In this document: positions 6,724-14,506 of the stretch, piece by piece
Layout of the letters: every line of letters starts with the position of its first letter
How positions within the stretch are numbered: position 1 is the first letter of the stretch
Assembly: GCA_047639575.1 (NCBI GenBank)
Contig: JBLIOB010000018.1
Coordinates: forward strand, 1 to 27,823
Source of the DNA: JBLIOB01 sp047639575
Lineage (GTDB): Bacteria > Bacteroidota > Bacteroidia > Flavobacteriales_D > Parvicellaceae
Direction of reading: 5' to 3'
Length of the DNA stretch: 27,823 nt
Made by a program: the position numbers and the translations under genes
Notes under the pieces: model-generated
Told to the model about the DNA's origin: nothing
Seen by the model: the letters and a program-made list of their open reading frames with translations, nothing else
Databases searched by the model: none

Positions 6724-8211
6724 TTAATATGCTTTTGCAAATACTGCTCGTTGCTTAGATGGGTTTCCAGAATAGACACAAGTACCTTCTTCATTCTCCC
6801 CGTCTATCAGCAAACATCTGATAGTTGCTTTTGTTTCTTGTTTAATTTTGTTCTCGGTCTCTTCTGATCCATCCCAATGTGCCAAGATAAACCCTCCTTT
6901 AGATTCGAGCACCTCCTTAAATTCATCGTAAGTATCAACCGTAGTTGTTTTCTCTTTCCTGAAATCTAAGGCTTTTTGATAAAGCGAATTCTGAATATCA
7001 TCTAGTATTTCAACTACACCTTCAGATAATCCTTCTTGGGGAAGATATTGTTTCCCGTCTCTACCTGGAGTATCTCTTCTTGAAAGCTCAACAGTCCCTT
7101 TCTCCATGTCCTTTGGTCCGATTGCTATTCTAATTGGCACTCCTTTCATCTCGTATTCAGCAAACTTCCATCCAGCTCTTTTATTAGCGTCATCATCATA
7201 TTTAACGGAAACATCTTTACTTTTCAAGTCGTCAACTAGCCCATTTACATAAGTTGAAATAGAAGCTAATTCTTCATCTGTCTTGTATATAGGAACGATT
7301 ACTACTTGGATTGGTGCCAATTTCGGTGGAAGAACTAACCCAAAATCATCAGAGTGGCTCATAATTAACGCCCCCATCAACCTTGTGGATACACCCCATG
7401 AAGTTGCCCATACAAGTTCTTGCTTTCCTTCTTTATCAGCAAACTTAACATCAAAGGCTTTTGCAAAATTCTGACCAAGAAAATGAGATGTACCTGCTTG
7501 AAGTGCTTTACCATCTTGCATCATTGCTTCAATGCAGTAGGTTTCTTCTGCGCCAGCAAATCTTTCAGCCGCTGTTTTAATACCTTGAAGAACAGGCATC
7601 GCCATATGTTCTTCAGCAAATTCCGCATACACTTTCAGCATTTTTTCCGATTCCTCAATAGCTTCAGCTTTAGTAGCATGAGCCGTATGTCCTTCTTGCC
7701 ATAAGAACTCTGCGGTTCTTAAAAACAACCTAGTTCTCATTTCCCATCTTACCACATTGGCCCATTGATTAATTAAAATCGGCAAATCCCGATAAGATTG
7801 GATCCACTTCTTATAGGTGCTCCATATAATCGCTTCACTGGTAGGTCGAACAATTAGTTCTTCTTCCAATTTTGCATCCGGATCCACAATAAGTTTAGAA
7901 GAGTCGTTTGGATCTGCTTTTAACCGATAATGAGTTACAACTGCACATTCTTTAGCAAAGCCTTCTGCATTTTTTTCTTCCGCTTCGAATAAACTTTTCG
8001 GAATAAATATTGGGAAATATGCGTTTTGGTGACCCGTTTCTTTGAATCTCTTGTCCAATTGGGCCTGCATTTTCTCCCAAATAGCAAAACCGTAAGGTTT
8101 AATCACCATACAACCCCTAACTCCTGAACTCTCCGCCAGATCGGCCTTTTCAACAATTTCGTTGTACCATTCGGAGTAATTTTCCTCTCTTTTTGTTAAT
8201 CCTTTTCCCAT
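6724..8211 (-). CDS. proS: Prolyl-tRNA synthetase, archaeal/eukaryotic-like short form
   Basis: Charges tRNA-Pro with proline in the cytoplasm. At 495 residues and lacking the editing (INS) domain of the long bacterial type, it is the archaeal/eukaryotic-like form common in Bacteroidota. Class II motif 1 covers GVRGCMVIKPYGFAIWEKMQ, motif 2 covers VVRWEMRTRLFLRTAEF with the catalytic Arg residues, and motif 3 covers GVSTRLMGALIMSHSDD. The anticodon-binding domain follows from APIQVVIVPIY, then a C-terminal extension characteristic of this type (FILAHWDGSEETENKIK to the final KAY) in which Cys residues remain. The ATG at 8211 gives the usual N-terminus MGKGLTKREENYSEWYN. No consensus promoter is clear in the 140-bp divergent gap upstream. 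Confidence 0.97.
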   Translation of the reverse strand: MGKGLTKREENYSEWYNEIVEKADLAESSGVRGCMVIKPYGFAIWEKMQAQLDKRFKETGHQNAYFPIFIPKSLFEAEEKNAEGFAKECAVVTHYRLKADPNDSSKLIVDPDAKLEEELIVRPTSEAIIWSTYKKWIQSYRDLPILINQWANVVRWEMRTRLFLRTAEFLWQEGHTAHATKAEAIEESEKMLKVYAEFAEEHMAMPVLQGIKTAAERFAGAEETYCIEAMMQDGKALQAGTSHFLGQNFAKAFDVKFADKEGKQELVWATSWGVSTRLMGALIMSHSDDFGLVLPPKLAPIQVVIVPIYKTDEELASISTYVNGLVDDLKSKDVSVKYDDDANKRAGWKFAEYEMKGVPIRIAIGPKDMEKGTVELSRRDTPGRDGKQYLPQEGLSEGVVEILDDIQNSLYQKALDFRKEKTTTVDTYDEFKEVLESKGGFILAHWDGSEETENKIKQETKATIRCLLIDGENEEGTCVYSGNPSKQRAVFAKAY

Positions 8212-8351
8212 ATAATATTTTTGGTACGGTATTTGTTATTTTTCTGTTAACGACTTTAACTAAGTTTTTATTAAATAAAACGAGCAGACGCTTATAATTT
8301 TAATTAAACCTCGTAAATTTATAAATGTCTAACCATAAAATTGACCGTAAT

Positions 8352-9827
8352 ATGAAAAAGTTAGCACCAATCACAATATTAATTGCCATAGTACTCTCTT
8401 CTTGCGGCATTCAAAAGAGCATTGTTCAAGACGATGTATATAACAATGCAGTAGAAAAACCTGCTGTTGTTGAACCAGAAAAAAATTACGAAAAAGAACT
8501 TTATTCTGAAGATTATTATGATCCAAACTATAAAAGCAACGATTGTAACGATTGCGGAACCAACGTAACTAACAATTATTACGGAAGCTATCCGAACAAT
8601 TATAGAAATTACAACTCTTGTTATGACCCATATTGGAATTCAGGATGGAACACATACAGCTATGGAGGATGTAACAACTATGGATATGGTTACAACTACT
8701 ATGGTGGGTATGGAAACAACTGGTACGGAAACTCTTATTATGGGAACGGACATGGTCATCACCACCACAATAATGGATACTATTCTAATAACTGGGGTTA
8801 CGGTTATGGCGGATATGGCTACGGTGGATACGGATACGGAAACCCATACTATAACGGATACGGTTATGGTGGTGGATATGGTTACGGAAACGGATATGGT
8901 TATGGAAACGGCTGGGGTAACAACTTTGCTTCTAACGGAAATGGATGGGGTGGTGATTCTGGAAACGGAAACACAAACTTCGGACCGAGACCAGGAAATG
9001 GGTCAACGAACTCAGGAAATGGTTCAACTTACGGAAACACAACTCCTGGGCAGTACGGCAACAACACATTGGGCTTGATTGAGAACCGAGCTGGTTTAGC
9101 AACTGCTGGTGAAACGGGCGGAACATCTACTGTAGGTGCAACAAATCATGAAACTTATACAGGAAAAGGAAGCGGACTTTTAATTAACAAGACTCCTAAC
9201 GCTACTTTGGGGAACTCTGGTTCAGGCGCATTGGTCAGCAGAGGAGCAGCTGCAAGTTCTACTATAGTAAGAGAGCCGGTTCAATTGGCAACTAACTCGA
9301 ATGCTCCCACTTCAGCTTCACCTTGGTCAGACGGCTCAACAATTACTAGCAATGCAAGAAACGTTGGAGCTAGAGACTGGTCTAAAGGAGGCGATGTAAA
9401 ACCTCAATATGGAAGTAGAGATCACGCTAGCAGAACTAGCGCTCACCCTTCTGCAAGAGGAAATAGTTCTACAACTACTCCAAGCAGAGGAACAACCACG
9501 ACTCAACCTAGAGGAACTAGCAATTATCCAAACAGAGGGACAACGACTCCATCAAGAGGAACAACTACGACTCCATCAAGAGGGACAGGCACACCAAGTA
9601 GAGGTAGTTCAACTCCTTCAAGAGGATCAGGCACTCCAAGTAGAGGTAGTTCAACCCCCTCAAGAAGTACTTCTCCTAGCAGAAGCACTGGATCATCTTC
9701 AAGATCGTCTGGTTCTAGCTCAAGATCGTCTGGCTCCAGCTCAAGATCAAGCGGTTCTAGCTCAAGATCAAGCGGAGGATCAAAACCTAGTAGCTCAAGT
9801 TCATCACGTTCAGGAGGAAGAAGATAA
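8352..9827 (+). CDS. Repetitive Gly/Tyr/Asn- and Ser/Arg-rich lipoprotein
   Basis: A 491-residue predicted outer-envelope lipoprotein. The ATG at 8352 (not the in-frame ATG 27 bases earlier) gives a lipoprotein signal, MKKLAPITILIAIVLSSCG, with the lipobox Cys in LSSC. A short acidic segment (EPEKNYEKELYSEDYYD) is followed by a long Gly/Tyr/Asn-rich tract (repeated YGYG and GGYG units, plus a GHGHHHHNNG His patch), then a Ser/Thr/Gly/Asn linker, and finally a basic Ser/Arg tail with repeated TPSRG and SGSSSRS units ending SGGRR. No enzyme motif is present. Such composition suggests a disordered or adhesive surface protein; the His patch could bind metal. It lies 26 bp before the FadL-like gene, probably in one operon. 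Its length may vary between strains through the tandem DNA repeats. Confidence 0.8.
   Translation: MKKLAPITILIAIVLSSCGIQKSIVQDDVYNNAVEKPAVVEPEKNYEKELYSEDYYDPNYKSNDCNDCGTNVTNNYYGSYPNNYRNYNSCYDPYWNSGWNTYSYGGCNNYGYGYNYYGGYGNNWYGNSYYGNGHGHHHHNNGYYSNNWGYGYGGYGYGGYGYGNPYYNGYGYGGGYGYGNGYGYGNGWGNNFASNGNGWGGDSGNGNTNFGPRPGNGSTNSGNGSTYGNTTPGQYGNNTLGLIENRAGLATAGETGGTSTVGATNHETYTGKGSGLLINKTPNATLGNSGSGALVSRGAAASSTIVREPVQLATNSNAPTSASPWSDGSTITSNARNVGARDWSKGGDVKPQYGSRDHASRTSAHPSARGNSSTTTPSRGTTTTQPRGTSNYPNRGTTTPSRGTTTTPSRGTGTPSRGSSTPSRGSGTPSRGSSTPSRSTSPSRSTGSSSRSSGSSSRSSGSSSRSSGSSSRSSGGSKPSSSSSSRSGGRR
8661..8919 (+). repeat. Coding Gly-Tyr-Asn low-complexity tract
   Basis: Degenerate in-frame repetition of TATGGN, GGATACGG and GGTTATGG units encodes YGYG/GGYG/GNGYG runs inside the lipoprotein. 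The third codon positions vary, so the tract is kept for the protein composition and is not a recent perfect expansion. It also keeps a second frame open. Confidence 0.8.
9588..9671 (+). repeat. Two 42-bp tandem repeats (GTPSRGSSTPSRGS)
   Basis: Two adjacent 42-bp units (9588-9629 and 9630-9671) share GGCACNCCAAGTAGAGGTAG, then encode SSTPSR. They differ at a few silent sites and at the very end. Earlier, less exact TTTPSRG units precede them from about 9540. Confidence 0.75.
9687..9770 (+). repeat. Four 21-bp tandem repeats (SGSSSRS)
   Basis: Four consecutive 21-bp units of the type TCTGGTTCTAGCTCAAGATC plus one base. Units two to four each encode SGSSSRS; the first encodes TGSSSRS. Units two to four differ by only a few bases, the pattern expected from recent slippage or unequal recombination. 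The unit length is a multiple of three, so copy-number change keeps the frame. Confidence 0.85.
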
Positions 9828-9853
9828 TTAACTACACCTTAATCTAGATAATC

Positions 9854-11308
9854 ATGAAGAAGCAAATTTTAATCGCTCTTTTAGGTGTGTTATGCCTATC
9901 AGGAACCGCTCAAAACGAAATTGACGCGTATCGTTATTCGTTAACTAATTACGAAGGATCAGCAAGATACATGGGTATGGGTGGTGCATTCGGTTCATTA
10001 GGTGGTGATGTGTCCGCAATAGGAATCAACCCAGCTTCAATGGCTCGGTTCAGTAAAAACGAATTTTCGTTTTCGATTCAAAGTGCATTTATGAATGCCA
10101 GTACAGACTTTTACGGTCAAACTACTGACAACTCAAAAGGGAACTTCAACATTCCAAACATTGGTTTCGTAGGAACACACAACTTCAAAAACAAAAAAGC
10201 AATTGGATGGCAAAGTGTTCAGTTTGGCCTTACATATAACAGGCAGAATAATTTCAACGAGAATATTTCTATAGCTGGAGACCCTGGAAATTCATATTCA
10301 TTAGTATTTGCAGATTGGGCAGAAGGCACGGCTAGTGCGGATTTGATTAATACAAATAACTACGACAGTTATTTAGCTTACGAAACTTACCTAATCGACC
10401 CGGATCCAATCATTGCTAATAACTACATTTCTGCAATCAACGGTGGTACGAATGTGTTAAAAACGATTAACAGAACAGGTAATATGGCCTCTACGGAACT
10501 TGCGTTAAGTGGGAACTATGCAAATAAAATATACGTAGGCGGAAGTATTGGAATCCCTACATTAAGATTCAACGAAACTGCTACGCATTACGAATCAGTA
10601 TCTAATGACACCATCAACCAACTCGATAATTTCACATACACTCAAAACTTAAAGACCACTGGTTCGGGTTTTAATTTTAAAGCCGGATTAATTGTACTTC
10701 CGCTAGATGGAGTTAGAATTGGTCTTTCGTACCAGACTCCTACGGCCTACAGGATGTCTGACAGGTGGGGCAACGACATGACCACTAATTTCGACAATGG
10801 AGACACCTATTCTACATCTAGTGATCCTGGATCGTATGTTTACAAACTTAGAACTCCAGCTAAATTAACTGCGAGCGCATCTATTGTAGTTGCGAAGAGA
10901 GCCGCGATTTCTATTGATTATGAAATGAAGGATTATGCAAGAGCACAACTTTCATCTACAGCGTATTCGCCAGTTGAATATTCATTTACAGATGAAAACA
11001 CAGCTATTGGTAATGTTTACAGAAAAGCTTCCACTATCAGACTAGGAGCAGAAGTAAAGTTAGGATCAGCAATTTTGGTTAGAGCTGGAGCTCAATATCG
11101 CCAAAGCGCCTTAGTTGAGACTAATGCTGCGCAAATCAATTATTCTGCTGGATTAGGGTTTAGAAATAATAACTTCTATATCGATGCGGCTTACGTGATC
11201 AGCACTTCTAGTGAGGACTTCTACTTATATGACCCTGCATTAATTGATGCCGCAAACATCAATAAGAACACGAACAGAGCCACTGTAACAGTTGGCTTCA
11301 GATATTAA
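9854..11308 (+). CDS. OMPP1/FadL/TodX-like outer-membrane transport protein
   Basis: A 484-residue outer-membrane beta-barrel of the OMPP1/FadL/TodX type, a family that lets hydrophobic molecules across the outer membrane. It has a cleavable signal (MKKQILIALLGVLCLSGTAQ) and the family's hallmark N-terminal region, YEGSARYMGMGGAFGSLGGD followed by VSAIGINPASMARF. The rest is a series of amphipathic strands with aromatic girdle residues (for example QSVQFGLTYNRQNNF, GVRIGLSYQTPTAYR, AAISIDYEMKDYA) and ends in RATVTVGFRY with a terminal aromatic residue, as barrels usually do. It follows the repetitive lipoprotein by 26 bp and ends before a bidirectional terminator. The ligand is unknown. Confidence 0.9.
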   Translation: MKKQILIALLGVLCLSGTAQNEIDAYRYSLTNYEGSARYMGMGGAFGSLGGDVSAIGINPASMARFSKNEFSFSIQSAFMNASTDFYGQTTDNSKGNFNIPNIGFVGTHNFKNKKAIGWQSVQFGLTYNRQNNFNENISIAGDPGNSYSLVFADWAEGTASADLINTNNYDSYLAYETYLIDPDPIIANNYISAINGGTNVLKTINRTGNMASTELALSGNYANKIYVGGSIGIPTLRFNETATHYESVSNDTINQLDNFTYTQNLKTTGSGFNFKAGLIVLPLDGVRIGLSYQTPTAYRMSDRWGNDMTTNFDNGDTYSTSSDPGSYVYKLRTPAKLTASASIVVAKRAAISIDYEMKDYARAQLSSTAYSPVEYSFTDENTAIGNVYRKASTIRLGAEVKLGSAILVRAGAQYRQSALVETNAAQINYSAGLGFRNNNFYIDAAYVISTSSEDFYLYDPALIDAANINKNTNRATVTVGFRY

Positions 11309-11341
11309 CATTAACGCTACAACAACAACTGCTATCAAATC

Positions 11342-11356
11342 CTAGGAAGTTCCTAG
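11342..11356. repeat. 15-bp near-perfect palindrome
   Basis: CTAGGAA and TTCCTAG are exact reverse complements around a single G. It lies in the 3' region between the FadL-like gene and the bidirectional terminator. As a DNA-level dyad it could be a protein-binding site; as RNA its loop would be too small unless inner pairs open. No function is assigned. Confidence 0.4.
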
Positions 11357-11381
11357 ACTAAAACCTAAGCGCAGTAACAAA

Positions 11382-11415
11382 AAAAAGGGGTCTCGATAAA
11401 TCGAGACCCCTTTTT
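11382..11415. terminator. Bidirectional Rho-independent terminator
   Basis: A perfect 15-bp stem (AAAAAGGGGTCTCGA against its complement at 11401-11415) with loop TAAA. The plus strand ends in five T and the minus strand in eight, so it can stop both the rightward FadL-like operon and the leftward nif3 operon that converge here. Confidence 0.92.
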
Positions 11416-11433
11416 ACTTTCTTAAAAAAATGA

Positions 11434-12225
11434 TTACTTAGCCATCAGCTTTTCAATCATTTCATTCATTTTCTGAGTTTGCTCTTCTGCTAAATCAGAA
11501 TCAACTAAGATTCTTCCAGAATGCTCATCAACGATAATTTTCTTTCTTGCTGCGATATCTAATTGTCTTTGAGGTGGTATCTTAATAAAAGACCCTCCAG
11601 ACGCTCCTCTATGAACAGGAACAACAGCTAAACCATTCTTAGACGCTTCTCTAATTCTTGAATAAGCAGTAAATAAACGCTCATCAACAATTTTAGATGC
11701 TTCTCCTGACTTTTTCAAAAGAATCTCTTCTTCTTTCTTAGTCTCTTCAATGATTTCTTCTAATTCTTTGTTCTTGATATCAAGATCACCATTTCTTTCA
11801 TCAACTCGAACTTTAGACTCATCAAGCACTTCTTGCTTACCGGTCATTTTCGCTCTGAATTCTTTAATTCTTTTTTCAGCCAACTGAATTTCTAACGTCT
11901 GAAATTCAATTTCTTTAGAGATCGAATCGAATTCTCTGTTATTTCTAACATTCTTTTGCTGCTCTTCGTATTTCTTAATTGCTAATTTTGCTTCTTCAAT
12001 TAAGTTTTTCTTCCCTGCAACCTCTTTATTAAGAGCATCCATTTCTTCACTCAACTTATCAACTCTAGTTTGAAGACCAGTAATCTCATCTTCAAGATCT
12101 TGAACCTCTAAAGGAAGCTCTCCACGAACTGTTCTGATGTTGTCAATTTTCGAATCTATAATCTGTAGATCGTATAGAGCTCTCAGCTTTTGTTCTGGAC
12201 TTCCGTCTTTTGCTTTTTTCGCCAT
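11434..12225 (-). CDS. Coiled-coil protein of the C4 zinc-ribbon family, cysteines lost
   Basis: A 263-residue protein with a long coiled coil (about residues 20-180, e.g. NVRNNREFDSISKEIEFQ) and a C-terminal domain matching the C4-type zinc-ribbon (zf-RING_7) family found beside nif3-like genes. In that family the end contains two CxxC pairs. Here the corresponding places read S209-G-G-S212 and D233-E-H-S236, so all four metal ligands are missing although the surrounding residues (IPPQRQLDIAARKKIIV, GRILVD) are kept. The fold is therefore probably retained without zinc. From memory, related Flavobacteriia share this loss, but I could not check. It follows the NIF3 gene by 3 bp, in one operon, and ends at the bidirectional terminator. 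Its cellular role is not established; nucleic-acid or protein contact is a guess. Confidence 0.88.
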   Translation of the reverse strand: MAKKAKDGSPEQKLRALYDLQIIDSKIDNIRTVRGELPLEVQDLEDEITGLQTRVDKLSEEMDALNKEVAGKKNLIEEAKLAIKKYEEQQKNVRNNREFDSISKEIEFQTLEIQLAEKRIKEFRAKMTGKQEVLDESKVRVDERNGDLDIKNKELEEIIEETKKEEEILLKKSGEASKIVDERLFTAYSRIREASKNGLAVVPVHRGASGGSFIKIPPQRQLDIAARKKIIVDEHSGRILVDSDLAEEQTQKMNEMIEKLMAK

Positions 12226-12228
12226 TTG

Positions 12229-13323
12229 TTACAAATAATTTACCGGATTGGTGTTTACCTTGGTAAAATGAACCGCGAAGGTAGTAAATTTTTCCTTTAG
12301 CCGCCTACCAATTAGCTCAATTGTGAACTGTTCTGACTCAAAATGTCCAATGTCAGCAATAACAATTCCTTTTCCATCGAAAAACTGATGATACTTAAAG
12401 TCAGACGTAATGAACACATCTGCTTTTTGAGCAGTTGCATTATTTAGCAAAAAAGACCCAGAACCACCACAAACGGCAACAGTTTTAACTGTAGGGTTTT
12501 CCGCTACAGATGTATATTTAATAGCTCCAGCTTTAAATGTTTCTTTCACTCTAGCTAAAAAATCGAGTATATTTTCTTCCTTTTCCAAATTTCCAATCAT
12601 TCCCGACCCAACTTCGCTTAATGTATTTTGCATTGGGTGAATATCATAAGCCACCTCCTCATAAGGATGTACTGCAATCATTCTTCCAATTACTTTATGT
12701 AATCTATAATTTGGAACAATGACTTCAATTTTCACTTCCGCTTCATAATGTCTTTCACCTATTTCTCCTACATGTGGCTTGGAATTATCGCTTGCTCGGA
12801 AACTTCCTTCTCCTTGAGTAACAAAGCTGCATTCATCGTATTTCCCAATAGAGCCTGCCCCATACTTAAACATCTCGTTCCTAACTAGATCGAGATGATC
12901 TTTAGGAACAAAAACAGCTAACTTACTTAATAGATCCTTTTTCGGAGCGAGAATTTTTTGATTGACTAAGCCAAGCCGATTACAGATCTCACTGTTAACT
13001 CCATCAATCACATGATCCAAATTTGTGTGAATTGCGTAAATAGCGATGTCATTTTTAATTGCTTTAATAATAGTACGTTGAATGTAGTCCTTACCAACGA
13101 ATGTTTTCAATCCGGAAAAAACGATGGGGTGATGAGCAATAACCAAGTTGCATTTTTTAGTAATTGCTTCATCGATCACTTCCTCAATACTATCCAAACA
13201 AATGAGTGCTCCAGTAATTTCAATTTCTTTATCACCAACAATCAGCCCTGAATTATCATAAGACTCTTGATATGTGATTGGCGCCCAAAGCTCTAACTCC
13301 TCTATTACCTCTTTAATTTTCAT
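12229..13323 (-). CDS. NIF3/YbgI-family dinuclear metal-centre protein
   Basis: A 364-residue member of the NIF3 (DUF34) family, which forms toroidal hexamers with a dimetal site. Metal-ligand motifs are visible in the N-terminal half (LVIAHHPIVFSGLKTF and IYAIHTNLDHV) and at the C-terminus (VIADIGHFESEQF). The length and the middle block (about PKDHLDLVRNEMFKYGAGSI through MIAVHPYEEVAYDIHP) show the PII-like insertion of the longer bacterial form. The ATG at 13323 gives MKIKEVIEELELWAP; the TTG at 13338 is not needed. The biochemical function is unresolved. It leads a two-gene operon with the coiled-coil protein, under a probable promoter at 13380-13410. Confidence 0.93.
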   Translation of the reverse strand: MKIKEVIEELELWAPITYQESYDNSGLIVGDKEIEITGALICLDSIEEVIDEAITKKCNLVIAHHPIVFSGLKTFVGKDYIQRTIIKAIKNDIAIYAIHTNLDHVIDGVNSEICNRLGLVNQKILAPKKDLLSKLAVFVPKDHLDLVRNEMFKYGAGSIGKYDECSFVTQGEGSFRASDNSKPHVGEIGERHYEAEVKIEVIVPNYRLHKVIGRMIAVHPYEEVAYDIHPMQNTLSEVGSGMIGNLEKEENILDFLARVKETFKAGAIKYTSVAENPTVKTVAVCGGSGSFLLNNATAQKADVFITSDFKYHQFFDGKGIVIADIGHFESEQFTIELIGRRLKEKFTTFAVHFTKVNTNPVNYL

Positions 13324-13379
13324 AGTTAATCCGATCAATTCGTTCTAGCTTATTTGACTAGAACTTAAATTCAATATTC

Positions 13380-13410
13380 CAAAACTAAATCATGCTTGTC
13401 TATCACACAA
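13380..13410 (-). promoter_or_regulatory. Probable promoter of the nif3 operon
   Basis: The minus strand has TTG (13408-13410), a 20-nt spacer and TAGTTTTG (13380-13387), which matches the Bacteroidota -33/-7 consensus. It lies 56 bp before the NIF3 ATG. Confidence 0.55.
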
Positions 13411-13426
13411 TAAAAATGCAGTTTTG
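13396..13426 (+). promoter_or_regulatory. Possible lpxK promoter overlapping the nif3 promoter
   Basis: The plus strand has TTG (13396-13398), a 20-nt spacer and CAGTTTTG (13419-13426), one mismatch from TAnnTTTG. It is 24 bp before the lpxK start and shares DNA with the oppositely oriented nif3 promoter. The mismatch in the -7 box makes it uncertain. Confidence 0.35.
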
Positions 13427-13450
13427 TATGTCTTGCTGTAAAGGTAGTTA

Positions 13451-14506
13451 TTGAAGATTATTAGATACATATTGTTTCCGTTTTCCCTCCTATATGGAGT
13501 CATTACTGCTATTCGAAATTTTTTGTTCAATACCAACATCATGAAAGGTGTTGAATTTGAAATTCCCGTTATATCTATCGGTAATCTAACTGCTGGAGGA
13601 ACGGGGAAATCTCCGCACACCGAATATCTGATACACCTGCTGAAAAACCAAAACCAATTAGCCACTTTGAGTCGCGGATATGGAAGATCGGTTTCAGGAT
13701 TTAAGATCGTAACTACAGATTCAACCGTCAGAGATTGTGGAGATGAGCCCCTTCAATTCAAATCGAAATTCCCGAATATCGTGGTCGCTGTGGATAAAGA
13801 CAGAGTTAACGGAGTAATTGAACTTGTAAAACATAAAGCCGAATTAAACTGTATTCTGCTAGATGATGCATACCAGCATCGAGGAATTATTCCAAGTCAT
13901 AGCATATTACTTACAGAATATAACAAACCTTTTTTTAAAGATTGGATGCTCCCAACGGGAGATTTAAGAGAATATCCTATTGGAAAAAATAGAGCAGACA
14001 CTATAATCGTTACCAAATGCCCATCCGAATTAACGGTTGAAGATCAAAGTGATTTTAGAATAAGAATGAACCTGAAACCAAATCAGGCCGTTTATTTTTC
14101 AAAGTTTAAATACGGGGTTATTCGCTCTATCAATGGAAACCTTGAGCACAATTCGTTAAGTGAATTAAAGGGCAAAAACATAGTTTTAGTAACTGGAATT
14201 GCTAATCCAAAACCATTAACGGAACAGTTAAATAAGGACAAAATTAATTTCGAACATTTAAAATTCCCAGACCATCATCCTTTCAACGAGAAAGACATCG
14301 TGAAAATTCGGAATTTATTCGATACTTTTGACGATGAAAAACTCATCCTAACTACTGAGAAGGATGCCCAACGTTTAAAGTCGATTGAAAGTATTTCGGC
14401 ACTGCCCTTCTATTATCTCCAAATTGAAGTGGCATTTCTAAATGAAGAGCAATCTTTTAAAACTGAAATTGAAGAGCATGTTAGAAACTATAAAAGCAAC
14501 CGCTAA
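13451..14506 (+). CDS. lpxK: Tetraacyldisaccharide 4'-kinase
   Basis: Phosphorylates the 4' position of the lipid A precursor using ATP, on the inner face of the inner membrane. The 351-residue protein opens with a hydrophobic membrane-contact segment (IIRYILFPFSLLYGVITAI) and the P-loop GNLTAGGTGKSP (residues 44-55, K53). The LDDAYQHRGI motif corresponds to the DDGFQH motif of other LpxK proteins, and late motifs include VTGIANPKPL, FPDHHPF and LTTEKDAQRL. The start is TTG at 13451: an in-frame TAG two codons earlier excludes anything upstream, and AAAGG sits six bases before it. Its end overlaps the nucleoside phosphorylase gene by 29 bp. It heads the rightward operon; another lipid A gene candidate ends the same run. 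Confidence 0.95.
   Translation: MKIIRYILFPFSLLYGVITAIRNFLFNTNIMKGVEFEIPVISIGNLTAGGTGKSPHTEYLIHLLKNQNQLATLSRGYGRSVSGFKIVTTDSTVRDCGDEPLQFKSKFPNIVVAVDKDRVNGVIELVKHKAELNCILLDDAYQHRGIIPSHSILLTEYNKPFFKDWMLPTGDLREYPIGKNRADTIIVTKCPSELTVEDQSDFRIRMNLKPNQAVYFSKFKYGVIRSINGNLEHNSLSELKGKNIVLVTGIANPKPLTEQLNKDKINFEHLKFPDHHPFNEKDIVKIRNLFDTFDDEKLILTTEKDAQRLKSIESISALPFYYLQIEVAFLNEEQSFKTEIEEHVRNYKSNR

Noticed and set aside
8623..9078. Second open frame of about 150 codons inside the repetitive lipoprotein gene
   Set aside because: Its Thr/Met/Asp-rich product is a frame-shifted reading of the Gly/Tyr/Asn codon repeats; low-complexity DNA keeps other frames open by chance.
9588..9770. Tandem repeats as a CRISPR array
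   Set aside because: Units are directly adjacent with no unique spacers, are in frame inside a coding region, and no cas gene is near.
9409..9831. Another 140-codon frame over the Ser/Arg tail
   Set aside because: A Gln/Glu/Leu-rich shadow of the same tandem repeats, with no start signal of its own; the lipoprotein frame has the signal peptide.
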